A stretch of DNA of 64,000 nt from Bacillota bacterium (GTDB lineage Bacteria > Bacillota > Clostridia > Acetivibrionales > DTU013): positions 12,992 to 76,991 of the forward strand of contig JAEYON010000002.1 of the NCBI GenBank assembly GCA_023411645.1, given 5' to 3'. Positions 34,100-43,717 of this stretch are shown piece by piece. The notes under the pieces were generated by a model. The model ran no database searches. It saw nothing but the letters and a program-made list of their open reading frames with translations, and was not told where the DNA came from. Each line of letters opens with the position of its first letter. Position 1 is the stretch's first letter. Made by a program: the position numbers and the translations under genes.

Positions 34100-35362
34100 T
34101 CAGATTTCAAATCCGCGCACCAGATCTTCAATGGTATCGCGTCTGCGGATCAACCGTGGCTTGCCATCAAGTCCAATCATCACCTCAGCAGGCCTCATCC
34201 TGCTGTTGTAATTGGACGCCATCGAGTAGCCATAAGCGCCGGCATCCATTATGCCGATCAGATCACCTTCTGTGATCTGTGGAAGCTCCCTGTCCCTGGC
34301 CAATATGTCACCAGTCTCGCAAATATTCCCCACAACTGTTGCAGGAGCGGTTTCATCTGACTTAATAATTTTATCATCTCTATAAAATTCCATATCGTGA
34401 TGGGAATCATACATCACAGGCCTTGCAAGCACATTAAAGCCGATATCGGTTCCGATGTATTTCTTAGCGCCATTTTGTTTGATACTGTGAACCGTTCCAA
34501 GCAGTACGCTGCTTTCTGCAACCACATAACGTCCAGGCTCCATTTTGATACAGATGTTCCTGCCCTTTCTCTGCATCCACTCGTCAATGACCTGAGTAAG
34601 CATTCGGCCGGTTTCCTTCAGATCCAGTCTTTCCTGTCCATCCTGCTTATGATATGGGATACCGAAGCCGCCGCCCATATCCACAAATTCCAGCTCCGCA
34701 AACTGGTCTGCAATCCCAAGCAGCTGCTTTACACTTTCTAGATAAGGAGTCGCTTCCATAAAAAGCGAACCGATATGCTGGTTGATCCCAACCAACCTCA
34801 GATTGAACTCCTTCAGGATCTCCTTAACCTCGGAAATCAATTCTATATTAACGCCAAATTTGGTGTTTTTTCCAGCGGTGACCACTTTTTCATGATGTCC
34901 GGCTCCTACCCCTGGATTAAACCTGACAGCAACCCTTCCTCCCGGATTCAGACTGCCGAGCTGGCGAAGCTGAGACAGAGAGTCGCAGCTAACCAGTACC
35001 CCCTTATCAATGGCGAACTTCATTTCCTCCGCTGATACATTATTGGCCACGAAAAGCAGTTCCTCGGGCTTAAAGCCTGCAGTCAGCAAAAGATGGATTT
35101 CTCCCGGTGACATTGCGTCGGCATGTAAACCTTCATCTCTGGCTATTTTTAAAATCTCCAGGTTGGAATTTGCCTTTGCGGAATAGTTCGACTTGAAATC
35201 AGGGCTGGATACCAACGTTGCCATTTCACGGCATCTTTCCCTCAATATTGCCTCATTATAGACATATAAAGGACTTCCGTACTCCTTTAGAAGTTCGGAG
35301 GGTTTACTATCACCAAAAAATTGTGTTTGCTCTGTAAAGTATTTTTTCATATTGACAACCAT
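34100..35362 (-). CDS. lysA: Diaminopimelate decarboxylase
   Basis: PLP-dependent fold-III decarboxylase of 420 residues, which makes lysine from meso-diaminopimelate. Schiff-base Lys in NYSAKANSN (about 60), Gly-rich phosphate loop in FVDMGGGFG, EPGRYV (about 275), the catalytic Cys/Glu in NICETGDIL (about 346) and AYGYSMASNYNSR (about 378). The start is taken as the ATG at 35362, with GGAAGAG about 10 bases upstream; another in-frame ATG 12 bases on (MKKYFTEQ) is possible. It has its own promoter at 35404-35432 and a strong terminator, so it is monocistronic. Confidence 0.93.
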   Translation of the reverse strand: MVVNMKKYFTEQTQFFGDSKPSELLKEYGSPLYVYNEAILRERCREMATLVSSPDFKSNYSAKANSNLEILKIARDEGLHADAMSPGEIHLLLTAGFKPEELLFVANNVSAEEMKFAIDKGVLVSCDSLSQLRQLGSLNPGGRVAVRFNPGVGAGHHEKVVTAGKNTKFGVNIELISEVKEILKEFNLRLVGINQHIGSLFMEATPYLESVKQLLGIADQFAELEFVDMGGGFGIPYHKQDGQERLDLKETGRMLTQVIDEWMQRKGRNICIKMEPGRYVVAESSVLLGTVHSIKQNGAKKYIGTDIGFNVLARPVMYDSHHDMEFYRDDKIIKSDETAPATVVGNICETGDILARDRELPQITEGDLIGIMDAGAYGYSMASNYNSRMRPAEVMIGLDGKPRLIRRRDTIEDLVRGFEI

Positions 35363-35403
35363 ACCTCATCATCTCTTCCCGTAAAGTGGTATTAATTAGT
35401 ACC

Positions 35404-35432
35404 AATATACAGCAGACGATATTTCTTGTCAA
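35404..35432 (-). promoter_or_regulatory. Sigma-A promoter of lysA
   Basis: TTGACA, a 17-base spacer and TATATT, directly after the stop codon of the upstream chemoreceptor gene and about 45 bases before lysA. Confidence 0.75.
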
Positions 35433-35434
35433 TC

Positions 35435-37519
35435 TCACACTTTAAACCTTGAAACACTCTCTGTCAGACTTTCTGAGCTTTTCTTTGCCGCTTCCATCAA
35501 TTCCGAGACCTTGGATGCCTTTTCCTTTACGTCCAGAGCTTTTTGAGAAATACTCTGGGTTCCCATGGCTTCTTCGTTGTTTGAGACGCTAACTTCATTT
35601 ATAGCTGTGACCATATTCTGAATTGATGCAAGTAATTCCTCAGAAGTTACCGAAAAATCGGTGACAAGGTCTTGAATAGACACCGCATCACTATAATACT
35701 GCTCCCCAATTTCCACCATTGATTCATAATCATTGATAACCTTTGTGTCAATGAAATTTAGAGTTTTCTCCGAACACGTAGCAAGGTTTTCAACCGACGT
35801 TATAACTTCCATGGTGACATCTCGGATTTTTGCGACGGTATTTTTTGAATTCTCCGCAAGTCTTCGGATTTCATTGGCTACAACCCCAAACCCCTTACCC
35901 GCTTCTCCTGCCCTGGCTGCTTCAATTGAAGCATTCAGTGATAGCAGGTTTGTCTGCTCGGCTATCTGAAGTATTGTCTTAGTCAAAACATTTATTTTTT
36001 CAACCGCTTTGGATTGCTCCATTGCCTTTCGCATCTCTGAATCCATATCGTTACAAATATCATGGGCCGCATTTTTAGAATCAATCGCAGTCTCTTTTAA
36101 ATCCTGTGCCCGTTTGCTTATCTGGTAGGCTGCAGCTGCTCCATTCTGCGCTTTTTCTGCAATTGACCTCACCTTAATTTCAATCTCAGCCGACGACGCA
36201 CTCATCTCTTCTGTAGAAGCAGCCGTTTCCTCGGCCACACCGGACATTTCTTCAGTGGTGGCAGATACTTCAGCAATTCTCCCGGATAATTCTAGCAAAT
36301 TTTCTGACGATATAAGAATACTCTCCTTAACGCTATGAACAAGGCCAGATGTTTGTTCGATCAAACGTCTCATATTAGAAATCATCGAATTAATGCTATT
36401 TGTTAGATCACCGAATTCATCATGCCGTTCAGAAAACAAGTTTACGGTGAGATCTCCGCAAGCAGCTTGTCCTGAGGCTTTGATAATACTTCTAATAGTT
36501 CTGCTCATGCTGTTTGCCATAAGGATACCTATTCCCGAGGAAATCATTACGGCAAGAATGATGAAAATAGCAGTTATAAGTATAATCTGCTTTGCTGAAG
36601 CATTCAATTCGGAGGTCGGTATCAAACCGATTATTGTATATCCGGAATTTCCTATATTGGAGTAAGTCATTAGGTAATATTCGCCTTTGTATTTTACTTC
36701 AGAAGAACCATTTTCATTTTGATTTGATATAATATCGTTATAAAAATTCTGATCCGAAATTAAAACACTATTATTATCAGTACCGTTATTTGCAAAGTCG
36801 GTTTTATCGGGGCTTACAAGATGTACCTCTCCTCCATTGCCAAGCTTCATGCCGTCCAGAAATTCCTGTATCAGATCCATTTTTAGGTCTATAATCAATA
36901 TGCCTATCAAATCTCCGGTAGATGTACTTTTAATTTCCTTCAAAGCAGTAACCGAGTAACTTTTTCCCGTAATTTTCAGTTTGTCGTCAATCTCTTTATG
37001 GGAACCCAGCCATACGGTTCTTCCCTTCATTTTCTCTATTTCCTTATACAAACTAAAACTCTTTACGGTGTTGATGTCAAAATCCGATGACGTTTTCAAT
37101 CCTGAAGGAAGTATGGATTTATCGCCGTCACCTATTAGATAAATGTTTGAGACATACTTGTTTGTTGATGAAATATTTAGTAAGTCATTGGACACGTTTC
37201 TGTAAAGTTCAGCAGCTGCAACCGGGTCTTTGCTGCTGTCTGAGGTATCCGAGAGATAATCGCGGATATCATTTTTAACAAGAAGCTGAAAACTAAGGTC
37301 TTCTATTGATGAGTAGACAACATCCAGATATTTGCCTCCGTTTTCCATAGTTGCGACTGTCGATTGTTGAGCAACTTTACGTATAGCATTTGACGCACTT
37401 GAATAGGATATTATTCCAAGAATCATTAGAAAAGCAATCGGGACGGCAAAAACAGATATGAGCTTTGATCGAATTGTCTTTATTCTCAGAGATTTCAATG
37501 CCAATTTTAAAATCGCCAT
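35435..37519 (-). CDS. Transmembrane methyl-accepting chemotaxis protein
   Basis: Chemoreceptor of about 694 residues. TM1 at about 22-45 (LISVFAVPIAFLMILGIIS), an extracellular dCache-like sensing domain of about 240 residues, TM2 at about 305-330 (IILITAIFIILAVMISSGIGIL), a HAMP domain (about 330-385) and a signalling coiled coil with IAEQTNLLSLNASIEAARAG (about 520). The ATG at 37519 has GGAAGG 8 bases upstream. It follows the sugar permease gene by 76 bases, so it may sense a ligand related to that transporter's sugar, either directly or through a binding protein; this is inference. Confidence 0.92.
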   Translation of the reverse strand: MAILKLALKSLRIKTIRSKLISVFAVPIAFLMILGIISYSSASNAIRKVAQQSTVATMENGGKYLDVVYSSIEDLSFQLLVKNDIRDYLSDTSDSSKDPVAAAELYRNVSNDLLNISSTNKYVSNIYLIGDGDKSILPSGLKTSSDFDINTVKSFSLYKEIEKMKGRTVWLGSHKEIDDKLKITGKSYSVTALKEIKSTSTGDLIGILIIDLKMDLIQEFLDGMKLGNGGEVHLVSPDKTDFANNGTDNNSVLISDQNFYNDIISNQNENGSSEVKYKGEYYLMTYSNIGNSGYTIIGLIPTSELNASAKQIILITAIFIILAVMISSGIGILMANSMSRTIRSIIKASGQAACGDLTVNLFSERHDEFGDLTNSINSMISNMRRLIEQTSGLVHSVKESILISSENLLELSGRIAEVSATTEEMSGVAEETAASTEEMSASSAEIEIKVRSIAEKAQNGAAAAYQISKRAQDLKETAIDSKNAAHDICNDMDSEMRKAMEQSKAVEKINVLTKTILQIAEQTNLLSLNASIEAARAGEAGKGFGVVANEIRRLAENSKNTVAKIRDVTMEVITSVENLATCSEKTLNFIDTKVINDYESMVEIGEQYYSDAVSIQDLVTDFSVTSEELLASIQNMVTAINEVSVSNNEEAMGTQSISQKALDVKEKASKVSELMEAAKKSSESLTESVSRFKV

Positions 37520-37595
37520 AACTAATACCTTCCCTTCGAATAACTTGAGCATCCGTTAATTCTATATGATAAAACTTACAGTAACTTAAATAACA

Positions 37596-38714
37596 TCATG
37601 TTCTAATATCTGTATTAGATTTTTTGCTCTTTGTCTTTATCCATTCCGGCAGCATAAGCTTGAAGCCGCCTTTTTCGCGAAGGGCGATAACAACACTCTG
37701 AAGCAAAATAAAGAAGCATAGCATAAGCCCGGTAGTAATACTCTGCCAATATGGCTCCCTTAGCCCCGAAGTAACCACAATACTGGTCATGGTCTTTAAA
37801 ATAAGCACTCCGAAAAGCGTACCGACTACACTGCCAACGCCTCCCGTTAATAATGTCCCACCGATAATTGCAGATGCAATAGCCTGAATTTCTGCAGCGG
37901 TAGCATTTGCAGCGTCTCCTGCACCTGTATGCAGCAGATATACAAAACCGGCTATTCCAGAAAATAGCCCGGCCAGCAAATAAGAATAGAATTTTGTGCG
38001 TTTCACATTAATACCTAGCATTAACGCACTTTGTTTATTACCTCCTACCGCATAAAGATTGCGCCCGAATCGCGTCCACTTAAGAATTACCGCTACAGCT
38101 AATACAACAGCTAAAGCTACTATTACACCAAGCTCAATTTTGGCGGGAATAAAATTACCTGCCTTTCCATAATAACCTATCCCAGGAATTTCGAAACGAA
38201 ATTGCTTAAGGGCGACAAATGCTTCCTGTACCGCTGTTCGCGGAATGGCGCTGACTATTGTTATCATGCCCTTTGCAAAGAACATGCCGGCTAATGTGAC
38301 AATAAAGGGCTGTATATCCAAATATGATATCAATATCCCCTGAATCAGTCCAAACGCCAGCCCTATACCCAAAGCTATGGCCAACGAGCCTATTACGCTG
38401 CCGCTATGGTCGTCCAGATAAACGATACAAACCATAGTCACAAGCGCGGTTACGCCTCCACCTGAAATATCAATGCCGCCTGCTATCATAACTACAGTCA
38501 ATCCGCAGGCAATAACGATCAAAAAAGCGTTGTTATTGAAAAGATCAAGGAACTGCTGAGGATTCAAGAACCCGCCGCCCCAGACAAGCATAGCCAGTAC
38601 ATACATGCCAAAGAAGGTGCAGATTGTTATTCTCAAAAGTAAGCTTGTGTTGGAAATTGACTCCCTGTTTTTCTTCCCGGATATTCCGGTAAATAAACCT
38701 CTAAAATTTATCAT
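37596..38714 (-). CDS. yjfF: Sugar ABC transporter permease (YjfF-like)
   Basis: Membrane permease of 372 residues in the RbsC/YjfF family, with about eight to ten hydrophobic helices and the family cytoplasmic loop VGGNKQSALMLGINVKRTK, which contacts the ATPase. The cluster of two permeases (this and the next gene), one fused ATPase and a binding lipoprotein is the ytfQRT-yjfF arrangement, known in Escherichia coli for galactofuranose uptake, so a furanose or similar sugar is the best guess. It starts 4 bases inside the end of the other permease gene (GGAG 10 bases upstream). Confidence 0.85.
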   Translation of the reverse strand: MINFRGLFTGISGKKNRESISNTSLLLRITICTFFGMYVLAMLVWGGGFLNPQQFLDLFNNNAFLIVIACGLTVVMIAGGIDISGGGVTALVTMVCIVYLDDHSGSVIGSLAIALGIGLAFGLIQGILISYLDIQPFIVTLAGMFFAKGMITIVSAIPRTAVQEAFVALKQFRFEIPGIGYYGKAGNFIPAKIELGVIVALAVVLAVAVILKWTRFGRNLYAVGGNKQSALMLGINVKRTKFYSYLLAGLFSGIAGFVYLLHTGAGDAANATAAEIQAIASAIIGGTLLTGGVGSVVGTLFGVLILKTMTSIVVTSGLREPYWQSITTGLMLCFFILLQSVVIALREKGGFKLMLPEWIKTKSKKSNTDIRT

Positions 38715-39796
38715 ATCGTTAATTCTCCGTTATTTTCGCAATTCTCTGTTGTTTTTGCCGGCTTTTTAAACAGCCTGTCACGCAACTGAAGGACATACTC
38801 CTTTACAATCGGCGAACTAATTACAACAATAGCTATAATAACAATTGCCTTATAAGCTTTTACCGCTGTTGAAGGAACCTTCATGGCATAAAGCGTAACT
38901 GTTAACGCTTGAATAATGAATGCCCCTATCACTGAGCCGGCCAAATTAAATTTTCCGCCCCCAAGGGAATTGCCTCCTATTGCGACTGCCAAAATGGCGT
39001 CCATCTCAATATCCAGCAGGAGGGTTTCGTGGTTTATAAGTCCGATTCTGCAGACGTTGATACAGCCCGAAATTGCAACGCAAACACCCAGTATCATAAA
39101 AGATAGCAGTTTTATCAGGGCAGCGTTGACTCCGTTTAGGCGTGCGGATTTTTCGTTGATTCCAACCGCCTGTGTATATAACCCGAGATTGGTAAATCTT
39201 AAGATAAGCCAGATAAGCACCCCGAACAATATCATGATCATAATGGGCGTAGGTATGGGGACACCAGGTATAAAACCTCCAATAGCAACTAGCAGAGGGC
39301 TTGAAACAGTAGGCGTAGCCCCGCCATTTATCCAATAAGCAATGGATCGACCTGCAGAAAACAATATTAATGTCGCAATCATTGGCTGAACCTTGAATGC
39401 CGCAACCAATGTTCCGTTGAATAAGCCAAAAAGAATTGCAACAACGCAGCTTGCCAAAAAGGCTACAAGAATAACTGGGATTGTAATTTGATTCCCTCGA
39501 AGCACACTGACAAAAATACTGCCCGCTATAGCCGCCGCCGCGCCAACGCTGATATCCTGTCCTCTTGACGATGCAGTTACCAGCGTCATACCGATTGCCA
39601 AGATAGAAAGCTCAGATGCACCATTTATGATACTGATCAAATTCCCTGAGAGAACGGTGTCTCCTTCGTTGTTGGTAATAATTGATATCGAGAAAAATCT
39701 AAAATCCCTGATTAAATTAAAGACAATCAGCAGAAAAAGCGCAAATAATGGGACAATCAATTGAGACCTTGCAAATTTATTCAAACCCTTAGCCAT
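38711..39796 (-). CDS. ytfT: Sugar ABC transporter permease (YtfT-like)
   Basis: Permease of 361 residues, the first of the pair. Visible are the N-terminal helix LIVPLFALFLLIVFNLI, the family motif GQDISVGAAAAIAGSIF, the coupling loop QAVGINEKSARLNGVNAALIK, and IGGNSLGGGKFNLAGSVIGAF near the end. It overlaps the ATPase gene by 8 bases and its GGGGAGG site lies within that gene. Together with YjfF it forms the heterodimeric channel. Confidence 0.87.
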   Translation of the reverse strand: MAKGLNKFARSQLIVPLFALFLLIVFNLIRDFRFFSISIITNNEGDTVLSGNLISIINGASELSILAIGMTLVTASSRGQDISVGAAAAIAGSIFVSVLRGNQITIPVILVAFLASCVVAILFGLFNGTLVAAFKVQPMIATLILFSAGRSIAYWINGGATPTVSSPLLVAIGGFIPGVPIPTPIMIMILFGVLIWLILRFTNLGLYTQAVGINEKSARLNGVNAALIKLLSFMILGVCVAISGCINVCRIGLINHETLLLDIEMDAILAVAIGGNSLGGGKFNLAGSVIGAFIIQALTVTLYAMKVPSTAVKAYKAIVIIAIVVISSPIVKEYVLQLRDRLFKKPAKTTENCENNGELTI

Positions 39797-41309
39797 TTTG
39801 AGCTGCCTCCCCTGCTATCGTATGCATAATTTTTGCCTGTGTCATGTCCTCGCCTCTCAATTCGCCAACTATATTACGATCTCGCATAACGATGAGACGG
39901 GAACATGTGCGAAGCATCTCCTCTATTTCGGATGAAATAAATGTGACGCTGACGCCATCCTCGGCAAGCTTGAGTACAAGCTTCTGTATTTCAACTTTTG
40001 TGCCGACGTCAATACCGCGCGTCGGTTCGTCAAGAATAAGATACTTTGGATTTGTAAGCAGCCAGCGTGCAAGTATTGCCTTTTGCTGATTACCTCCCGA
40101 GAGTTGTTTTATGGGGGTATCAGTTGAAGCAGTTTTTATTCCTAATAATTTGATATACTTATCAGCAAAGTCTTCCGCCTCATTTTTGGAGAATGGCCGA
40201 AAAAAGCCCTTCATTACCTGCAGTGCAAGTATAATATTTTCACGCACTGACAAATCCTCAATGATACCGTCCTGTTTTCTATCCTCAGGAAGATACCCTA
40301 TACCTTGCTTCATCGCGTCCCTTGGTTTCTTGATTTTAGCGCTTTTCCCATCTACCGTTACCCTTCCGCCGGTAATTTTATCAGCGCCGAATATAGCACG
40401 TACACTTTCGCTGCGGCCAGAGCCAAGAAGCCCTGTAAAACCGTTTACCTCTCCTTTGAGAATTTTGAAGTCGAAACCTTTTGTACTCCCCGCGCTTGAT
40501 AAGCCAAATGCCTCGTAAACCGGTGTGGCATCCGCCTCGTCCTGAAATGCCTTTCGATTATTCAACCCTGATATGTCATTGAGTTCCTTGCCCAACATCT
40601 TTGAAATAAGCTGCACTCGCGGTAAATCCTTTATTTCGTACTCACCTACGAATTCACCATTTCGTAAAACGGTAATCTTGTCACATATCTCATAGGCCTG
40701 ATCAAGAAAATGTGTTATGAAAATAATGCCAACACCGCGGGACTTTAGTTCGCGCATAAGAGAGAAAAGCTTTTCAACCTCGTGTTCGTCCAGCGAGGAG
40801 GTCGGTTCGTCCAATATAAGTACCCTGCAATCCATGTCCACAGCGCGAGCAATGGCAACCATTTGCTGAACAGCCAGCGAGCAGGTGGAAAGCTGCTGAG
40901 CAGCTCTTGCAGGGATATTAAGTTTGGCGAGTATCTCAGTCGTTTTCCTTTCCATGGAACGCCAATTTACATAACGGTAATTGCCTCGTCCTATAAACAT
41001 ATTCTCGGCAACTGTAAGGTTAGGACAAAGGGTTATCTCCTGATAAACTGTGCTTATGCCCAAATTCTGAGCCTCTTGAGGCGATTTAACAGATATTTCT
41101 TTGTTAAAGCCCGCCATGTGGATTTGCCCTGAATCTTTCGGAAATACACCTGTCAAGACTTTGATTAAGGTCGACTTTCCGGCTCCATTCTCACCCATCA
41201 GGGCATGAATCTCGCCTTTGCGAAGAGTGAAATCTACATTTTGCAAGGCTCGTACTCCCGGGAATGATTTGCATATTTTACGCATCGATAAAACAATTTC
41301 GTTTTGCAT
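39789..41309 (-). CDS. ytfR: Sugar ABC transporter ATP-binding protein, dual domain (YtfR-like)
   Basis: Protein of about 506 residues with two ABC domains. The first has Walker A GENGAGKST (about 40), signature STCSLAVQQ and Walker B VLILDEPTSSLD; the second has GLLGSGRSES in place of Walker A, signature QLSGGNQQKAILARWL and LILDEPTRGIDVG. The degenerate second P-loop is the norm for RbsA/YtfR-type proteins. The ATG at 41309 has AAGGA 9 bases upstream; the 29 codons open before it are not used. The operon follows the binding protein gene by 141 bases. Confidence 0.93.
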   Translation of the reverse strand: MQNEIVLSMRKICKSFPGVRALQNVDFTLRKGEIHALMGENGAGKSTLIKVLTGVFPKDSGQIHMAGFNKEISVKSPQEAQNLGISTVYQEITLCPNLTVAENMFIGRGNYRYVNWRSMERKTTEILAKLNIPARAAQQLSTCSLAVQQMVAIARAVDMDCRVLILDEPTSSLDEHEVEKLFSLMRELKSRGVGIIFITHFLDQAYEICDKITVLRNGEFVGEYEIKDLPRVQLISKMLGKELNDISGLNNRKAFQDEADATPVYEAFGLSSAGSTKGFDFKILKGEVNGFTGLLGSGRSESVRAIFGADKITGGRVTVDGKSAKIKKPRDAMKQGIGYLPEDRKQDGIIEDLSVRENIILALQVMKGFFRPFSKNEAEDFADKYIKLLGIKTASTDTPIKQLSGGNQQKAILARWLLTNPKYLILDEPTRGIDVGTKVEIQKLVLKLAEDGVSVTFISSEIEEMLRTCSRLIVMRDRNIVGELRGEDMTQAKIMHTIAGEAAQNG

Positions 41310-41450
41310 AGGTACCCGTCCTTTAATGCATTGGTAGTTACATAGAGATGGCAGTGCGAGTATACGGAAAACATCCGTATACTCTGCACCGCACATGCTT
41401 GTACATCGTCAAAAGTCTGATGGGCTCGATGCCCGGTATAATTCTATTGG

Positions 41451-42437
41451 TTATTCGCCAAGACCGTATGTATCAATATCCGCCTGAGTAATAGTCTTTG
41501 CGTCAAAACCTTTCTCCTCGGAAATAACCTTCTTTTGAGCAAGCTTTTCGCCGGCTTCCAGTTTCTTTATCATATCTTCAATTACAGCGGCCTGGAAGGG
41601 GCTGCACTGACCATCATAGTTCCAATTGCCTGCAAGCAGTTCTCTTAGTGCCCACTTGTTGCAATCGAAGCCCATTACAACAACATCCTTGCCAACGCCG
41701 TGAGTGATACCGGCTTCATCCAACGCTGCAACAGCGCCCTTTGCCATACCATCATTTTCGGCATAGATAACATTGAATTTTTCCTTGGAATTAATTACTG
41801 ATTCTACAATTTTCTTAGCCGTGGCTTCATCCCAGGTAGCAGTCTGCTGTATAACCTTTTTCATAGTTCCAGCTGCAAATTCTGCGTCTAACGCGGCTGT
41901 ACGGCCAATCTGTGCATCGGAACCCATTGCGCCCTGAATGTGAATAACATTGTACTCAGATAATTTCTGATCCTTCAGCCAATTTACAGCTGTAGTTCCT
42001 TGATTAGCCATGTCGGAAACAACGGCAGCTTCATACAGGCTTTCATCAACATTCATCATACGGTCAAACAGGAACACTTTAATGCCGGCTTCCTTAGCGC
42101 TTTTAAGAACGGTGTCCCAACCATCTGTAGCCGCGGCTGAGATAAGAAGATAGTCTACACCGTCAGTGACAAACTGAGCGGCTGCATTTAACTGTTCATC
42201 ATTCTTAAGGCTGTAGAAAGTGGAGACCTTGTACCCCTTTGCTTCAGTGAAAACTTTTTCAAAGTCTGCTACATTCGCCGCACGATATCCGGACTCAGAC
42301 GGCGGATTGTTGACGATACCAATTTTAATGGTTCCTTTGTCAGCAGTTTTGGATGCCGCCGGTGCTTTCTCGCTGCATGCGCACAATCCAACCACCAGTG
42401 TCACAACAAGGAGAATCATAATTAATTTTTTCATACT
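41451..42437 (-). CDS. ytfQ: Sugar ABC transporter substrate-binding lipoprotein (YtfQ-like)
   Basis: Periplasmic-binding-type I protein of 328 residues with a lipoprotein signal (MKKLIMILLVVTLVVGLCAC, lipid-modified Cys at about 18 or 20). The mature domain begins with IKIGIVNNPPSESGYRAANV and contains FDRMMN and VMGFDCNKWALRELLAGNWN as in YtfQ and related galactofuranose binders. It is the extracellular binding part of the transporter encoded just downstream. The ATG at 42437 has GGGAGG 10 bases upstream; a TTG 15 bases earlier is not used. Confidence 0.88.
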   Translation of the reverse strand, partial: SMKKLIMILLVVTLVVGLCACSEKAPAASKTADKGTIKIGIVNNPPSESGYRAANVADFEKVFTEAKGYKVSTFYSLKNDEQLNAAAQFVTDGVDYLLISAAATDGWDTVLKSAKEAGIKVFLFDRMMNVDESLYEAAVVSDMANQGTTAVNWLKDQKLSEYNVIHIQGAMGSDAQIGRTAALDAEFAAGTMKKVIQQTATWDEATAKKIVESVINSKEKFNVIYAENDGMAKGAVAALDEAGITHGVGKDVVVMGFDCNKWALRELLAGNWNYDGQCSPFQAAVIEDMIKKLEAGEKLAQKKVISEEKGFDAKTITQADIDTYGLGE

Positions 42438-42489
42438 TCGCCTTCCTCCCAAAATACTAATTTGTTTTGAAGATATATCTTCCTATTTA

Positions 42490-42519
42490 CTTATATCATA
42501 TAGGTAAAATGGTAAACAA
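42490..42519 (-). promoter_or_regulatory. Possible promoter of the ytfQ-type transport operon
   Basis: TTGTTT with TATAAG 18 bases downstream (or GATATA after 16), in the 218-base gap before the binding protein gene. It would be a weak promoter suited to activation by the AraC-type regulator encoded upstream. Confidence 0.35.
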
Positions 42520-42655
42520 TACCTGGGAAAGAATACGGTAAGAATTTTAACTATTCGGGTAAAAAAGTGAACATTGGGAGTTTCATACTCTGACAAAGCA
42601 AATAGATCGTAATATTTTAAACATAATATTAAAAAAACGACCCTTAAAAAATGTC

Positions 42656-43651
42656 TCAGTATTTCCTGACTGCAATCATTTCAGACGTGATTGTGAAGCA
42701 GTCAAACTGCATCTCTTCGATATATTTTTCGCGCTCAATCGCCTCTCCGCGCTGCAACCGCTTGATTATTTCGTCAACATAAGGACCCTGTAGAGGATTG
42801 CATTCCACATCCAAAGCGATTTTTCCCTCAATGCAGTATTCAAGCGCAAGTTTTGTCGCGTCGAACGAGATTACAATTACGCCGTTGTCCGCGTTACATT
42901 TTAGTCCGGCCTCTTCCATTGCATCGATCGCGCCAAGTGCCGCTCCGTCGTTCTCGCAGTATACGACATCGATGTCTTTTGTTTGTTTTAGAATTTTAAC
43001 CATCACTTCGTAACTCTTGGCTCTGGTAAAATCACCGCATTCCTGGGCAATCATTTCCCAGTTGGGATGTCGTTCAATCGCTTGCTCCAGCGCAGTCGTC
43101 CGGCCAATCTGTGCTGCCGAGCCTATCGTTCCCTGGATGTCGACGATTCGAATGGGTTCTGTCTCTCTTCCCTGTTTTTTCAGCAAATTCTCCAGCCACC
43201 GGACGGCTTTTTCGCCCTCTTCCCGGAAATTCGAGCCTATGTACGCCGTAATAAGGTCTTTGTCTTTCTCTTCTATATCACGGTCAATCATGATGACAGG
43301 TATTCCGGCTTCCTTAGCTTCCTGCAGAACAGCTCTCCAGCCTGTTTTGACTTTTGGAGAGAACACAATGTAGTCTACGTCCTGCTGTATAAAAGTTCGA
43401 ATTGCCCGGATTTGATTTTCCTGTTCCTGCCTGGCGTCATCAAATATCAAATCGTAACCGTTTTCTTCAGACAGCGCCGCCTTAACACTCTCGGTGTTTT
43501 CTACCCGCCACTCAGATTCAGCGCCGACTTGCGAAAACCCGACCACTATCAGTTTATCCTTGTCATCATCCACCATGCTCCTTGCATCTTTTACACAGCC
43601 GCAAAGCAAAACTGCAATACAGGCTGCTATAGCAAGCTTTCTTACTTTCAT
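42656..43651 (-). CDS. Second sugar-binding lipoprotein, possible sensor component
   Basis: Lipoprotein of about 331 residues (MKVRKLAIAACIAVLLCGC, acylated Cys near 17-19) homologous in layout to the YtfQ-like protein: IVVGFSQVGAESEWRVENTESV, IDRDIEEKDKDLITAYIG, DIQGTIGSAAQIGRTTALEQA and VISFDATKLALEYCIEGKIALD. It lies 66 bases after the histidine kinase gene. In known systems of this type a binding protein presents the sugar to a YesM-type kinase, so it may be a sensory and not a transport component; this is inference. The ATG at 43651 has GGGAG 8 bases upstream. Confidence 0.82.
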   Translation of the reverse strand: MKVRKLAIAACIAVLLCGCVKDARSMVDDDKDKLIVVGFSQVGAESEWRVENTESVKAALSEENGYDLIFDDARQEQENQIRAIRTFIQQDVDYIVFSPKVKTGWRAVLQEAKEAGIPVIMIDRDIEEKDKDLITAYIGSNFREEGEKAVRWLENLLKKQGRETEPIRIVDIQGTIGSAAQIGRTTALEQAIERHPNWEMIAQECGDFTRAKSYEVMVKILKQTKDIDVVYCENDGAALGAIDAMEEAGLKCNADNGVIVISFDATKLALEYCIEGKIALDVECNPLQGPYVDEIIKRLQRGEAIEREKYIEEMQFDCFTITSEMIAVRKY

Positions 43652-43717
43652 GCCTTCATCTCCCTGATACATGATATATCTCTCTAATTTAATGTTGTGT
43701 TAGCAAAACATGTTCAC